From Apiotrichum sp. Y4204 (taxonomy: Eukaryota > Basidiomycota > Tremellomycetes > Trichosporonales > Trichosporonaceae): a stretch of DNA of 56,401 nucleotides. The position numbers and the translations under genes were made by a program. The notes under the pieces were generated by a model. That model worked only from the letters and a program-made list of their open reading frames with translations. It was not told the DNA's origin and ran no database searches. Positions 21,801 through 32,322 of the stretch are shown here, in pieces (position 1 is the first letter of the stretch; every line of letters begins with the position of its first letter). Location of the stretch: NCBI GenBank assembly GCA_025531455.1, contig JAMYHL010000132.1, forward strand, positions 1-56,401, read 5' to 3'.

Positions 21801-22378
21801 AAGTACCCCCACCCGCTCCGAGAAAAACCCGCGCCCAGCAGCTCAAGCAAGCCACCCCCGCTCCCGCTCCGAGCTCGACACCGCGGCGCAGCGCGAGCCG
21901 GCTCAGCGAACGCAGCGAGGAGACGCGCGACGAGGTCGACGCGATGCTCGCCGTCCGCCGCTCCGCGGCACGCAAGTACAACTCGATGGGCAGCGTTCCC
22001 CGCCGTCCGCTCGCGGGACCGGCAGCAGGACCGAGCACGCCGCGTCGCAAGGAAACGGCCGCTATGCCCGCGACGGCGCCCGTGCGCCGCACGCGTAATA
22101 CGGAGACGCCGCGTGCGACGCCTGCGCCTGCGCGCGCGACGAGCGAGAGGAAAGGTAGGAGGGCGACGCTTGCGACTTCTGCGACACCTGCGACTTTGAC
22201 GCCGGGTGATACCCCGGCGCCTGCGAAGGGCAAGGGCAAGGGCAGGGCAAAGACGAAAGAGGCGACACCGGAACCCGCACTACCATCGCCGAAGGCACCC
22301 ACGCCTCCGGCTGAGCCCCCACAGCCAGAGCCAGTGGCGGACAGCGATGACGAGTGGGCCATGCTGCGTGATTTCTGA
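18818..22378 (+). CDS. Large disordered AT-hook protein
   Basis: Single open frame from the ATG at 18818 (MRPVPPPPPATFRRG), 1186 aa; the frame is open further upstream but only over the NUDCD1 promoter. Residues 20-65 look folded (IELAPLAAWLGTLRG, LDDMLQRFRTPTSYHRL), as does a segment near 365-400 (IDIRSLDPSTLFYLEQWRRE). Three AT-hook cores are visible: RGRPRG near 506, PRGRPR at 577-582 and PRGRPR at 623-628, the first inside an RG-rich run. SUMO-interaction-like hydrophobic/acidic motifs include SPIILDAEE at 92-100 and VVDLVT at 656-661. A C-terminal section repeats EIQE (around 905-910). This suggests a nuclear, AT-DNA-binding scaffold. I do not recognise an orthologue. Confidence 0.75.
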   Translation: MRPVPPPPPATFRRGEVQHGIELAPLAAWLGTLRGDAHLLKLDDMLQRFRTPTSYHRLDVRVASSSSLPPSPTLDREIDPAVQARWNRERGSPIILDAEESRSGNGEKEGASGDNANKAGGEANGAQRTDAPPPAGSSNANPTPNGAATTAAQPTDAAAPVAGPSSAPEPSQPGPSQGPRTTVTTFAATHSVSMSRGGSNASAAKTLFAFSQGMNHLSPETATANTPDTLSQAMSAPTSEHSPLAAMSVPMGIDDPMPVIDGTQGDPDADQDVPDLTAMDFGGLFTLEDIRAVAQAAAEDQARRERENAIYMDPGAPPPGDNSVPPSPRAERAEAERERSPSPFVPEYAPPPGGTGRIVRELRIDIRSLDPSTLFYLEQWRREELNLPPHELRAPLSKWYAPLPPEPKPKEKKAPKEKQAPKEKEQATVPGSDAQPAGETVENGAAGETTANGGATGAAPDPDAAPEVTLVPSRSPSPDIILRDGFDGDKADDPDFRPRESKRGRGRPRGVGRGRGRGGGRGTPSASARATAEAEGPAEAGPSVEATSTANAQPQGEAESTQPEGPIRPLTPPRSRPRGRPRSIPGLVAAQARASLPNLASPGPAESPAPGSAPPTARRRGGPRGRPRGIGRGGRILPHHPHYAALQASGINTPEVVDLVTPPIGVITPPPVSTSAPATAPAGPSASAPIDPDLLERLLNSRYPPTPPRSAPAPAPSAAPVSAPAKLDKGKRRASSPAAPEPKRPRGGSIGVLDSESPLASSPPQIIKRPSVRRGPGPTQPREHSTSPVHPASVHEPMDLDDSRVSSPILAPPPQDSGSEYEFALEPETPSSVSAPSSPPPPAAVFRSVGGELFDIAPHTPENRMYVEVPPLRISRDDYRMRLHVEPEVSPERVKVWAEAESDGEIQEIQEIQEIQEVREIHAERSRAKPKRLSAVEIPQPSPRTRQHQQPAARRSSRRHEPSSDNEIQELAAMPPPRVPRRSRQAPSSDVEIQEVPPPAPRKTRAQQLKQATPAPAPSSTPRRSASRLSERSEETRDEVDAMLAVRRSAARKYNSMGSVPRRPLAGPAAGPSTPRRKETAAMPATAPVRRTRNTETPRATPAPARATSERKGRRATLATSATPATLTPGDTPAPAKGKGKGRAKTKEATPEPALPSPKAPTPPAEPPQPEPVADSDDEWAMLRDF

Positions 22379-22862
22379 GACGAGAAAGTATCATTGGGAC
22401 AGAGAGATTGGAGCAAAGATTGGGTTCAATTGGGAAGAAGATGAGACGAGTGATAGGGCCCATATTCCATTATTGTAGATTAGTCGAGGGCATGTATCAT
22501 ATCGTGAGGTGTTAGTGGGGAAACTGACGATGATTGCTTTCCAGTTTGTCGCTCAGGTGTACCTTCGCGACTAGTACGTGACTGAGTGATTGACTCGGGA
22601 CTGTCAAAGCACTGATGACTCGGCTGGTCATCTCACCTGTCTTGTCACTCCTCCCACACCCCCGTACCAACCACGCATTTCTCTCTGGCTTGCTCTCTCC
22701 TGTTCTGGCCCGACACCTCACCCCATCATTCTCCATCTAGTCTTCACCGACGTCACCTTCTGACTGCTCTGCTCTGCTCCAACCGCATAGCGGGCACCAT
22801 CCATCATGGTACGGGGATCCATCCCGCTATCGTACAAGTCCAAAACGACGCATGAGGCGCGC
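22379..22862. other. Intergenic region between convergent AT-hook and RPS3 genes
   Basis: About 480 bases between converging stop codons, containing 3' flanks only; no gene seen. Confidence 0.55.
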
Positions 22863-23873
22863 TTAGAAAGCGGCCTGCTCGGCGGCAGGAGCCTCGGCAG
22901 CAGGAGCGGCAGGGGCGGCGGCGACGGGCTGGGGCTCGCGGTGCTCCGAGCGGATGATGATCTCGGTCTCGGGCTTGGGCTCGACGAGGGTGATGTGGTC
23001 GGGGAGGGGCTTCGAGGGGCCCATGGCGCCGGTAGGGTCGTGGGGCTTGAAGATCTTGACCTTGATGCCGAGCACACCCTGGCGGAGGAGGACGTGGCGG
23101 ACAGCGTAGTCGATGAAGTCACGGGCGGGCTGACCGGAGTGGATGAGGACACCGTCCGAGAACTTCTGCGACTTGGCACGGGCGGCACGGAGCTTGCCCG
23201 AGACGACGACCTCGCAGCCCTTGGCGCCCGACTCCATAACGTAGCGGAGGACACCGTAGCAGGCACTAAATGTCAGCGGGGTGGAATTAGATATTCGGGT
23301 CCGGTGGGTCAGACTCGAGATTTGCTCTCGGATCCGGTCCACTAGATCTGGCTTTGCGCCTGGCGGCGCAACACTCACCGGCGCATGGCAAGACCACCGA
23401 GGAGCTTGTAGCGGAGCGACTCGGCCTGAGCGACGGCGGAGAGACCGCGGTACTGGACCTTCTCGGCGTAGAGCTCGAGCGAGTTCTCGGGGAACTTGAA
23501 GCGCTTCTCAACAAGAGCCTTGAGCTCACGGATGCGGCGGCCCTGGTGGCCGAGGACCTCCTGGGTGTGGGTGGCACGGATGATAATCTCGGTGCGGGCG
23601 TGGGTCACGCGGACCTCACAGCCAGAGTAGCCCTCCTCGGCGAGCTCGCGGGTGAAGAACTCGCCAAGCTCGGCCTGGAAGACACCGTCGGCGACAAACT
23701 CTGAGAAGTGTTAGCTATCTCTCTCGCAAGCGATTCCTGTGTTTCGCTCCGTTTCGCCCCCGTGCCGCGCCGCGCTCGCGATTTCCGTTCGTTTGTTCGC
23801 TGCGCGGCTGCGTGGCTGCGGGCCCGGGTCGCCGATACGCACTCCTCTTCTTGCTGATCTGGGTGGACGCCAT
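22863..23873 (-). CDS. RPS3: 40S ribosomal protein S3 (uS3)
   Basis: Exons (minus) are 23873-23843, 23700-23379 and 23265-22863, giving 251 aa, the usual size. Splicing rebuilds [32 protein letters not shown] and [22 protein letters not shown], both typical of eukaryotic uS3. The KH domain spans roughly residues 20-95 ([22 protein letters not shown]) and the C-terminal S3 domain follows ([26 protein letters not shown]). uS3 sits at the mRNA entry channel of the 40S head and is a target of ribosome-associated quality-control ubiquitination. The first coding exon is only 31 nt, and the Ala/Pro-rich tail is lineage-typical. Neither intron (142 and 113 nt) shows snoRNA boxes. Confidence 0.98.
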
Positions 23874-25054
23874 TTTTGTTGGGTTTTTGTCGGACGATGA
23901 CCTCTCGAAGTCGAGTTTTTTTGTCAAGGATTGAAGGGCGAAGAGGTCGACAGCTGGCTCACACGGCGGTCAAGCAGAGGGGGACCAGTGCGTGTGCAGC
24001 GCAGGCAGCGCAGGCAGGCAGCCTCCGCCAGCCAGCAGCCAGCGAGCACACAGGCTGGGAGTGCTGCGTGGGTGGAATCGGGTTCACCTCACATGAAAAA
24101 TGTGCCACGAGATTTTGGAGCAGAAAGTGAGCGGAGTTATCATCGGAGTTTGGAAGTGGCAATCTCATCCAGTTCTTGGAAGGTGTGGCATTCCTTGTTT
24201 GCGTACACCGCTATGCCGTGATCTGGGATCGACACAAAGTGAATGTGGATGTTGTCATGTCGAGCTCGAAACCATTCTTACTGCATACAACAATGTCCGC
24301 GAGAGACGAGCACACAGAATCGGGCATCCAGAGGCATACTGTCTGAGCCGAGAACGATGGCAAGCGAACGTCGAGCGGGTCATGACGGATGGTTGGAGAT
24401 TGGAGCACGGAGAGCTCTGAGGGAAGACACGATCAAACGTCAGCTGTCAGTCCGAACTCGCCGTCAAAGTGAAGGTCAGCGATTCAACAAGTCATGAGAG
24501 CTCTGAATTGAGCTATGTGCTGGGGGTGTTGGTTTTGTTTTGCTCATTGTCGTGGTAGCGAGGGGTGATGAGTTGGCATCGAGGTGAGAGACCATGATGA
24601 ACCCCCCACACCTCTGTCTTCATTGTCTTGTGTTGCCATCATTCTCGGAATTCTTTTCAGAACGCCACCCGGAGCAATGTGCACAAGCCATGCCTGGGTG
24701 GCAAAAGTGAGGAAGCACAAACTTTAAAATCATATTACAGCCCACATTAGCGGACTCAATACGCAGCTTCAGATTCTTTGTGATTCATTAGGAATTTTTA
24801 TCAGCACACGTGCTCTTCTATTTTCCCACGGCTGCTTCCTGATGGGATCTCCAGTTCCTTGGTGGCGCGCCCGCTGTGACAGGTCCACAGCCACCCTCGG
24901 GGCCCGGCAGGCCGACGCTAGACCCGTTTAGTGGCTGTACCCCTGCCGTCTCCACCTGCCATCGGGGGCCTTGTCATCGTCGTGCACACACTCGCATACA
25001 CTCGCCGCATCACCCTCCATCTCCTAGATTTCCTAGACCCACCCATATCCCAGA
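23874..25054. other. Divergent upstream region of RPS3 and KEI1
   Basis: About 1.2 kb between divergent genes. The RPS3 leader side is rich in T runs on the minus strand. An AT-rich section at about 24720-24830 includes a CACGTG palindrome at 24807-24812, some 245 bases before KEI1. No gene is supported. Confidence 0.5.
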
Positions 25055-26376
25055 ATGGTACGGCTCAGCCTGCGCAGGCTGCAGCCCGGCGCCGTCTTTG
25101 CGTCCTTTTTCGGGCTGCTCGACATCAAGCTCGGTACGTGGGGAGTTGTGGTGCTACAAGCCTGGAGTGCTTGGAGGCTTGGGGTGCTTGACTGACGGCA
25201 GGCTGTGAGATCGTGCTCCTCTTCGGCGTGAGCATTTATTACTGACCCATACCTCGTGCTCGTGCCTGTACTCACCCGCAGCTCATCAACAAGGTCGCAG
25301 GCGTGTACGGCCTGATCATGGTGTTTGTCGGCGGGTCGTTTGTCCAGTTTCTCTTCTACGCGTACTCGATAGCAACGCTGTTTGCGTTCCTGTGGGCGCT
25401 CAATGTCGTCAAGCGGGTAAGTGAATAGAGGGGGTGGGATCGGAGTGAGGCGGTATGAGTGCGAGAACAAGCAAGGGCGCGAAGTGGGGAGTCAAGCGCA
25501 ATCTCAGCGACAAGCGGTGAAGGCAGCAGAGTGTTGGACGGAGGACGGCATCGACACCTTCTCGACCCAGATTCCACCGGCAGGCAGTAGACCCACTGTC
25601 ATGTCATTCCCCGCCGAAAGTGATAGCGGAATCCCATACTAACCCACAGGAAACCGCCCACAAGACGCTGCTCGTCGCGCACCTGTACTTGCTCGACCAC
25701 GTCATCCTCCAGATCTTCCACTACATCTTCTTCTACACGTACTGGTACATCAACCCGCACGATGGCAAGCGCGAGCTCAACTCGCAGGCGCAGAAGGACA
25801 TTGTGCAGCTCGCCGTGCACCGGGGCGACATTGAGCCGATCGGCGACGGGGACGCACACAGCACGGACGCTGTCCGCGCCGCGCTCGGTATCTGGAACAA
25901 GGAGAAGGGCTTTGCGCTGGGTATCATTGGATTCGGATTTGCGTTGAAGGTGAGCGGAGCGAGATGTGATAGAGTCTCTTATCATCTCTAATCATCTCCC
26001 ACAGGTCTACTTCATCCTCCTCCTGTACTCTTACGCGGCGCACCTCCGCCTCCAGACGTACAACACGCTCCCGCTGACCGCGCACGCGCAGTCGCTCGTG
26101 TCGCGGCACGTCTCCGCCCCGCCAATGGCAGGGAACGGCTCCGCCCGCGTCCTGCACGCCGAGGACGACCACGAGCTCGAGCTCGCGAACGCTGAGGCCG
26201 AGGTCGCCCGCTACACCGGCGAGGCCAAGTCGGCCAAGCCGGCCAAGGCGAATCCCAGCACTGCTCCCGCTAGTGCCTCTGCCGGGGCTGCTGCCCCCGG
26301 AAGCGCAGCACCAGGTGCAGAGGCAAAAGGCAAGAAGAAGGACGACGACGACAGCGACTTTGACAGCTGGGAGTAG
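25055..26376 (+). CDS. KEI1: Inositol phosphorylceramide synthase regulatory subunit Kei1
   Basis: Exons are 25055-25133, 25202-25227 (only 26 nt), 25282-25416, 25650-25949 and 26005-26376, giving 303 aa. Four hydrophobic segments are visible: FASFFGLLDIKLGCEIVLLF, INKVAGVYGLIMVFVGG, VILQIFHYIFFYTYWY and FALKVYFILLLYSYAAHL. The LLDIK and NKVAGVYGLI motifs are those of the Kei1 family (DUF1753). Kei1 binds Aur1 in the medial Golgi and is required for IPC synthase activity, the fungus-specific step of sphingolipid synthesis. The cytosolic tail is Ala/Pro-rich and ends in an acidic DDDDSDFDSWE. The first two introns bracket a micro-exon whose splicing gives DIKLGCEIVLLFGLINK without a gap. Confidence 0.9.
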
Positions 26377-27749
26377 GCGTAGCATGGGCGTAATAGTCTG
26401 CGAGTATGGCGTAGATGGACTGCATAGACTCAGAATGTGCGGCTAGAGAGGAGTCTGGGGAGGAGGGCAACAGGCGCCGGGCAGGAGGGCTGTCGAGGAT
26501 CGAGTCGGGAGTGTCAGCGCGGGAACTCTGGTCGGGTCAGCGTTTGACGCAGATGGCGAGAGTGAGGAGGGTATGAACTGGCGCCGGGTGATGACATTGT
26601 ATCATCACCGAGGAAAAGGGTCTGTTGGGGCACGTCATGTACTGTACGTTGCGCGACGAACACCTCCGGCGCGCACGCGTCCATGACAGCAATGCTTGGC
26701 GCACTTCACCCTCGTAACTCTTCTATGTACATGGCTCTCACGTACCCCCACCTGTGTGTCATCATATCATTGAAAGTGCCCTTCACCATAGTATCCGCGC
26801 CACTTCTTCATTTAACTACACCCCAGCCTTGGGGAATACCGTTCCGGCGCTTCTCGAGCCTCGAGCATGACGCGCTGCACCCGAACCGACTTGCCCAACA
26901 CTTGCCCTCCACCCTCGAGTCTCTACCAGCCCCCGATCCACAGCCATAACGATAGACTCGGTTCCATCGTCCCGGTACGCATTGTGCTGGCTGGGGCGAT
27001 CGCGGGTACGACTACTGTATCGGCCGTACGAGCCACCGCGGGTCTGGCTCGGGCAGGGGATGAGAGTTTGAAGGCTAGAGTTTGGCTATCCATGCGACTG
27101 CCCGCTCTGAGACGGGGCGGATTTCCCCGGTACTCTTGTCAGCATTGCATATGGGCTTAGCTATCGCGAGGTCTGCCGCTAAGAATGCTGGAGATAACGT
27201 GAGTGTGATATGTAGCTTGAACACGCGGCTGGTACGGGTATTCGCGCCACGCACCGCGTACACCCTGCAAGGCATGCAAGGCCGTGAGCCAGCCAGCAGC
27301 TCCATTTCGACTCTGCATTACCAGTGAAATAGACCATAGACCATGCTCCAAAACCAATCCACACGCCGACGAGCGTACAGTGCATAACCACCTCCATGCC
27401 TCCACCCCAACTGCAGCCACGAACGTGGTGCGGAATGCAGAATCGCAGAATCGCAACAATTGCAGAGCAACGTTCCTGCTGCCATCGGGGCTTGGCTTTT
27501 CGGGCCGTCTTTATCAGTTGCGCTGCAATTATAGCTTATTTTGCGTTGACCGCCGAGATTATCGTCACCTCCCCGAGAAAGATAAACACTTCGAGGATGA
27601 GCGTGATTGCGGTCGGCGGTCGGAGTGTACCGCGCCAAGCTCCATGGGAGCTGCAGAGACTTTACACTATACTTGGCCTGCTGGCGATACCACTTTGCCA
27701 CTTGGCGTCTTGGTACCTGTGGGTGGCGATAACGACTGGCCAGGATGTG

Positions 27750-27757
27750 TATATAAG
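27750..27757 (+). promoter_or_regulatory. TATA-like element with no assigned gene
   Basis: TATATAAG followed by GATACC; the first downstream ATG (27826) opens only a 22-codon frame. Its distance to the transporter ATG is about 1.95 kb, so it may drive an unannotated transcript. Confidence 0.35.
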
Positions 27758-27987
27758 GATACCTAGGCGGAGCTCTGTACGACCTGCAACCTGTACTCCA
27801 CACTCTGTCACTCGTCGTCGCCATCATGCTCGTCGCTCGTCAACTGCTGCCAGCTTCAGCACATACCTCCCACGAGGTGATCATCCTTCACTAGCTTCAC
27901 TCACACCGTCCCGTTCAAATGTCAGCGCCCACCATCCACAACCCTGCAACAGCCCACCCCACCTGTCCTCGCCACCCGGGGTGCCCG

Positions 27988-28014
27988 GGATACCGGGGTA
28001 CCGGGGTACCGGGG
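27988..28014 (+). repeat. Short tandem repeat, CCGGGGTA unit
   Basis: About three copies of an 8-base unit (CCGGGGTA) in tandem within non-coding DNA. Confidence 0.65.
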
Positions 28015-28337
28015 TGGTCACTCCTCATGCCAAAGCTCCACGTCTGGCCTCAGCGTATCTCGGCCTCTCCCCGACAGCACACTCGCACACTCGGCCTGTA
28101 TCGGTCCGCTCGGTCGGGGGATCTCGGGTGGTGTGGGTAAGGTATGTGGAGTGATAAGCCCGCATATACGCGTAGTGCAGTGCAGCATCCGACGTGGGCC
28201 GACGTCGAGCTGCGTCGATCCCGCGTCGTCTGCGGAGCGGGAGGGGTGGATAAGGGCCATGGTGCGGGGTAAGAGGGTAGGAGAGGACTGGGTGGCTGGG
28301 TGGTCTTGGACTGGGTGTGACTCGACTGTTGATAGCC

Positions 28338-28350
28338 AGATAAGCTATCT
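28338..28350 (+). promoter_or_regulatory. Paired GATA-factor sites upstream of the ammonium transporter
   Basis: AGATAAGC at 28338-28345 is followed directly by TATCT (inverted GATA) at 28346-28350. Further sites are TTATCT at 28732-28737 and TATCT at 29234-29238 and 29240-29244. HGATAR sites are the binding sites of nitrogen-regulatory GATA factors (AreA/Gat1 type), which control ammonium transporters in fungi. The sites are seen; their use is inferred. Confidence 0.4.
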
Positions 28351-29699
28351 TTCTGCTCCATGATCCATGCCTCCATCGGCATCTCCGCTCCGTCACTCTC
28401 CCCCGACGAGCGCCGACTGGAAGGAGGAGGGCGAGATACACTTCTGTGTCCACTCCCGGATATGGTACTCACCCGCGCTGGCGCTATCCAAAATCCCATC
28501 CTCATTGGCCAACAAGGATGCGCAAGCCAGCCTAAGCCCCTGCCAATCTATCATCGCCCGATCGCCAGAAGCAGCAGATCCAAGTCTGGTGGAGGGGCAG
28601 AAGCGCACGAGACCCAAACACCAACAGGCCAACAGGTAGAGCTCAGGGAGAGCGGGCCTGGATCGGGCATGTGCGGCTGCGCACCTGTGATAGCGGATCC
28701 GTCCAATCAGAGCCCGTGGAGAGCCAAGTTGTTATCTATGATGTCGGCGAGGTAATTTTTTGGTCTTAATATCCGGTCCTCTCCTCTTGTGCCTTGTGGA
28801 TGACAATGACTACGCCATCAGCCAGTCGACGGGCGAGGGGGATATCTACACTCTACTCTCCGGGCTGCTCGGGCAGAGGCGGAGAGAATGTTTGGATTGT
28901 GGGTCTGGACACGATTCTGGTCCTCCTGAGAGCAACGGACGGTGCATTCCGGCTCGCCCCGTTGCCCCCCTCTGTCTGTCCAGCTTCACGGCTGCGCGGA
29001 ACACGGCAACCACTACCGCGCCAAGGGGCCGAAGGTGTGCCAAGGAGATGCTTAGGGAACAAGGAGACGGGGGATGAAAGGGGAATGCCGAATGTACGAG
29101 TTAATCAAAGGATCAGGACTCAGAAGATCAGAGAGCGGCTGTTGAGTGGACACCTCTCATTTGACCAGTGGCCAGTGGCCAGTGGGCCAGTAGACGAATG
29201 ACTATCCTCTCCATCCGGCCACTTGAGGTAGCCTATCTCTATCTCTCAAGAAGAGTCTGCATCCTTGTCCACTCTTGCACTTTCTTTTATTAACATCTCT
29301 TTGATCTTGGAACGTCCATCGTCTCGCTCTGTTTTCTGTTTCTGTTGTTTCTGTCTCATCAGTTGGACATCTCCGATCTGGACACTCGTATCAAGCACCT
29401 CCCATCGCACCCACCCGCTATCATCGCTATCGCCCCCCGTGTCTCATTCTTCGGCACCACTCGCATCGTCGTGATCGTCTATCGTATTCCTACCAAACAT
29501 CGCCCATCGCTCCCCACTTTGCATTGCATACTTTTAGTCTCCATCTCATCCTTATTCCTGTGTTCCTGCAATTCACCCCTAGAACAGCCTACATCAACAC
29601 CTCCCGCGGTGTGGCACCTGGTCCACCCGACCCACATCATCCTCCCTCGCACCGCATACATCCACCCAACTCGACATCCACTCTCCCAGCACCAGCACA

Positions 29700-31564
29700 A
29701 TGGTCAACCTCACATATGGTATTCTCATACCGCAGCCCGACGGGTCGTACATCCTCGACACGAAGGGCACAGACATTGTGGCAACCGCCAACGGCATCAC
29801 CTCCATCTACGACCCGGGAGACATTGCCTGGGTCCTGACATGCGCGGCATTAATCATCTTCATGGTGGGTGAAAAGGATTACTGAATGGTCGGCTTACAC
29901 CAGATCCCCGGTCTTGGATACCTGTATTCCGGCCTTGCCCGGCGTAAAAACGCGCTGCAGCTGCTATTCCTCACCATGGCCTCGCTCGCCATCGTGTCCT
30001 TCCAGTGGTTCTTTATCGGCTACTCTCTCGTCTTCTCCGAGACTGGCGGCTCCTTTTTCGGCGACGGAAAGTGGGTGCCTCCTCCCTTTCCTCACTAACC
30101 CACCAGGAACGTCGGCTTCCGCGGCGTCCTCGACCGCCCCGTCCCAGAGTCCAACGGCCGCCTGCCGGAAATTGTCTTTGCTACCTACCAGCTCATGTTT
30201 GCCAACCTCGTCCCGGCAGTTCTGCTCGGTGCTGCCGCGGAGCGCTCGCGCACTCTCCCCGCCATGATCTTCATTTTCGTGTGGACCACCCTCGTGTACG
30301 ACATTCTCGCGCACTGGATCTGGAGCACCAACGGATGGGCCGCTGCATGGGGTGTCCTTGAGTGAGTTTCTTCCACCCATTTTTCCTAACTCTCAGTTAC
30401 GCTGGTGGCGTTCCTGTCGAGATTGCCTCTGGTGCCGGCGGCCTGGCATACTCGTACTTTATCGGCAAGCGGCGCGGATACGGCACTGAACGGGTCATGT
30501 TCAAGCCCTCGAACGTGTCGCAGATCACGCTCGGCACTGTCATGCTCTGGGTCGGCTGGATGGGCTTCAACGGCGGCTCTTGCTTTGCCGCGTCGCTCAA
30601 GGCGGCAATGTCGATATTCAACACCAACCTGGCTGGCGCTGTCGGTGCCATTGTCTGGATGATCATGGACTTTAGGCTCGAGCGCAAGTGGTCCATGGTC
30701 GGATTCTGTACCGGCGGCATTGCAGGCCTGGTTGCCATCACTCCCGCCGCTGGCTTCGTCGGTGCCCCTGCTGCTGCGCTTATCGGCCTCGTTTCGGCCG
30801 CAGTTTCCAACTTGGCCACCCGCCTCAAGTCCACTATGCGCGTCGACGACCCGATGGATATCTTTGCCGTCCACTGCCTTGCCGGTGTGGTTGGTGTCGT
30901 CATGACTGGCATCTTTGCCCAGTCCTCGGTTGCCGCCAACGACGGCTTCTCCGACATTCCGGGTGGCTGGCTCAACGGCAACTGGGTCCAGCTCGGTAAG
31001 CAGGTCGCGTGGGCGGCAGTAGGCTTCTCTTGGACCTTTGTCGTCACGCTCCTCATCATGTTCTTTATCAACCTCATCCCCGGCTGCAAATTCCGCGCCT
31101 CAGAGGAGGCCGAGATTGTCGGCATGGACGAGGTCGAGCACGACGAGTATATTGCCGACTACGCCTACTTCCGCCGCGACCCGGACGCCATGTTCGGCCC
31201 CAACTCGGACGTCAACTCGCTCTGGCGCACGTACACCCCGCAGGTGCGCCGCGCCGAGGCCGAGCTGTACCGCCAGCGCACGCAGTCACGCGAGCGCCGC
31301 ATGGAGGAGGGCAGCATCCGCGATCGGTCAGCGTCCCGGCCCCGCGGCCGCACTCTTGCGCCCATACGCTCAAACGACGAGGAGGAGGAGCCGCATCCGC
31401 TTAGGGCCGTCCACGACGAGAAGGCCCCGCATGGGGAGAACGAAAAGGAGGTCAACTCCACTGTCCTCTCCGCCCCGGCGTCGACCGAAACAATTGGCAG
31501 CCCCGGAAGCCCCGATTTCAAAGAGGCCGACAACGCCTCCCCTAGCCCCGCAAAGCTCGAGTAG
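29700..31564 (+). CDS. MEP2: Ammonium transporter, Mep2-type (Amt/Mep/Rh family)
   Basis: Exons are 29700-29864, 29904-30070, 30107-30361 and 30397-31564, giving 584 aa; the three introns are 39, 36 and 35 nt. Splicing rebuilds IIFMIPGLGYLYSGLARRKN, DGKNVGFRG and VLDYAGGVPVE. About 11 membrane segments are expected. Both pore histidines are present: His180 (ILAHWIW) and His355 (IFAVHCLAG). The His-His pair matches Mep2-type proteins, which act as both transporter and ammonium sensor for filamentation; Mep1/Mep3 types have Glu at the first position. After the last segment (LIMFFINLIPGCKFRA) there is a long charged, Ser-rich cytosolic tail of about 160 residues that may carry phosphorylation control. 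Confidence 0.97.
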
Positions 31565-32322
31565 AGCACTAGACCTAGCCCAACCATTGTATAATTTCCG
31601 CGCCTGATTGCGCGAGATTCTCTCCCAAAGCGTAACCACCCACCCTGAATCGAACCTTGTATGATTGTTAGTGTACACTGCATTGTGAATAAGATCTGTG
31701 AGCATGCACGTAGATGGTAGGATTGAGAACAGGCGGAGCGGGGGGTGAGCACGAGTCGTGGGGAATGTACATGTCGCTGAGGTGCGGCGATGGTGCTCGC
31801 CGCCCGGCTGCTATCCAAGCAGGGTCAGAAAGTCAGCGGGAGAGAGAATGACAGGAATGGTAACTTTGTCAGCGCGTGAGACGCAGTTGTGAGATCATGT
31901 GAGAAGTGCTTGAGTCTGTGGTGTATTGGCGGGTCAAGGCAGCAACAGAACGTTCGGCAGGGAACGATGGAGCCAAGTGAATGACGATGCAGCGATGGAT
32001 CGATTGACGAAACCGCGTAATACTGTAAAACGTGATGTTTGCGTGGGTGAAGCATGGTCACCTCAACGGAAGCAGATCGCATCCACACACACTGTCGTCA
32101 GCGCACACACAATGAATCAACCGGAGAACGACGACGAAGACTCGCAACGAGCGAGACACTCGATATCGAGCACATTCTTCAGCATCAACCTCAAGCATTC
32201 AGCATTTCAGCAACTTAGCATCTTTCTCACAACACATCATCTACTATCAGCGCACGAATTACGACCAGCGAGAACAACGCCCCCCCTAAGCCCCGCCCTC
32301 TAATCTCCCTTTTGCTTCGACG
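31565..32322. other. Intergenic region: transporter 3' flank and RPN11 promoter
   Basis: About 760 bases. The RPN11 leader (32100-32322) is AC-rich with GCA/TCA-rich runs. No RPN4-type GGTGGCAAA element and no gene are seen. Confidence 0.55.

Larger units (their letters stand above)
26377..29699. other. 3.3-kb non-coding region upstream of the ammonium transporter
   Basis: The largest gap in the window. Open frames of up to ~250 codons exist, but none has the neighbours' codon bias or family similarity. It holds a TATATAAG element at 27750-27757, a GGTACC-type tandem repeat near 27988-28014, and several GATA-type sites between 28338 and 29244 (listed separately). A pyrimidine/CA-rich stretch from about 29250 to 29699 is probably promoter and 5' leader of the transporter. 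A non-coding transcript or long spliced leader cannot be excluded. Confidence 0.55.

Noticed and set aside
23266..23842. Possible snoRNA inside RPS3 introns
   Set aside because: Neither intron has paired C/D (TGATGA...CTGA) or H/ACA boxes.
27396..28154. 252-codon open frame in the large gap upstream of the transporter
   Set aside because: Composition is Arg/Thr/His-rich without the third-position C bias of real genes here, no domain, and no splice partners.
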